In this document: one piece after another, positions 25,595-25,716 of the stretch
How positions within the stretch are numbered: position 1 is the stretch's first letter
How the letters are laid out: each line of letters begins with the position of its first letter
Assembly (NCBI GenBank): GCA_036939975.1
Contig: JALLPB010000076.1
Span: 1-25,716 of the forward strand
DNA from: Cyclostephanos tholiformis
Taxonomy: Eukaryota > Bacillariophyta > Thalassiosirophyceae > Thalassiosirales > Thalassiosiraceae
Direction: 5' to 3'
Length of the DNA stretch: 25,716 nt
The notes under the pieces: model-generated
Databases searched by the model: none
The model's input: only the letters and a program-made list of their open reading frames with translations
What the model was told of the DNA's origin: nothing
Program-made: the position numbers and the translations under genes

Positions 25595-25716
25595 CCTGGC
25601 CAAATGGCCCCCAAGTCTGAGACCCCCCCCCTCTATTTCAATGGGTGCCATTTCGGCGCCCCAAACAAGGGGATCAAAAGCAGCGCGCGCGCACCTGGGA
25701 GATGGTGGTGAGGATA

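Overview
This window looks like nuclear DNA from a diatom, most likely a centric one; that genus-level guess is inference. The supporting signs are a fucoxanthin-chlorophyll a/c light-harvesting gene with a bipartite plastid presequence (cleavage context AAA|FAP), a cyclin of the diatom-specific type, short spliceosomal introns with GTGAGT/GTAAGT donors, 25-residue DUF285 repeats, and wide gene spacing. Coding regions are rich in GTC/CGA/TCG triplets and poly-G/poly-C runs, which produce poly-Asp, poly-Ser and poly-Gly inserts inside otherwise conserved proteins. Intergenic DNA is AT-richer and full of small repeats.

Left part (1-14,000) is gene-dense. In order: an array of about ten 30-bp-spaced units (508-871); a two-exon gene for a divergent Hsp70-like protein with a C-terminal membrane anchor (1028-4015, +); a three-ubiquitin-like-domain protein with two ZFAND1/Cuz1-like domains (4768-6819, -), divergent from a two-exon, probably mitochondrial, membrane-anchored cyclophilin (6982-8101, +); a class 3 lipase with a signal peptide (8438-10609, -), divergent from the Lhcf/FCP gene (11070-11678, +); and a SURF1 cytochrome oxidase assembly factor (12381-13847, -) whose 3' end carries a 59-bp tandem duplication.

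Middle part (14,000-20,850) is accessory and repeat-rich: a fragmentary basic ORF; a pair of about 370-bp direct repeats (15011-15379 and 17934-18302) bracketing a secreted DUF285-repeat surface protein (15827-17092, -); a decayed C2H2-type zinc-finger array with a 91-bp tandem unit; a 24-33-bp minisatellite; palindromic non-coding motifs; and a PIF/Harbinger-like transposase pseudogene with an in-frame TAG and no DDE domain.

Right part (20,850-25,716) holds a TPR-like multi-exon gene that seems broken at its second intron (20844-21691, +), a diatom-specific cyclin (22158-23096, -), a divergent short-chain dehydrogenase with a long targeting extension (23429-24646, +), and a gene-poor end with two further families of tandem repeats. 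The genes do not form a pathway. Three (SURF1, cyclophilin, SDR) are plausibly mitochondrial and one is plastid-targeted, but I see no operon-like logic. The best leads are the 30-bp array, the direct-repeat-bracketed DUF285 gene, the tandem UBL protein and the membrane-anchored Hsp70-like protein.
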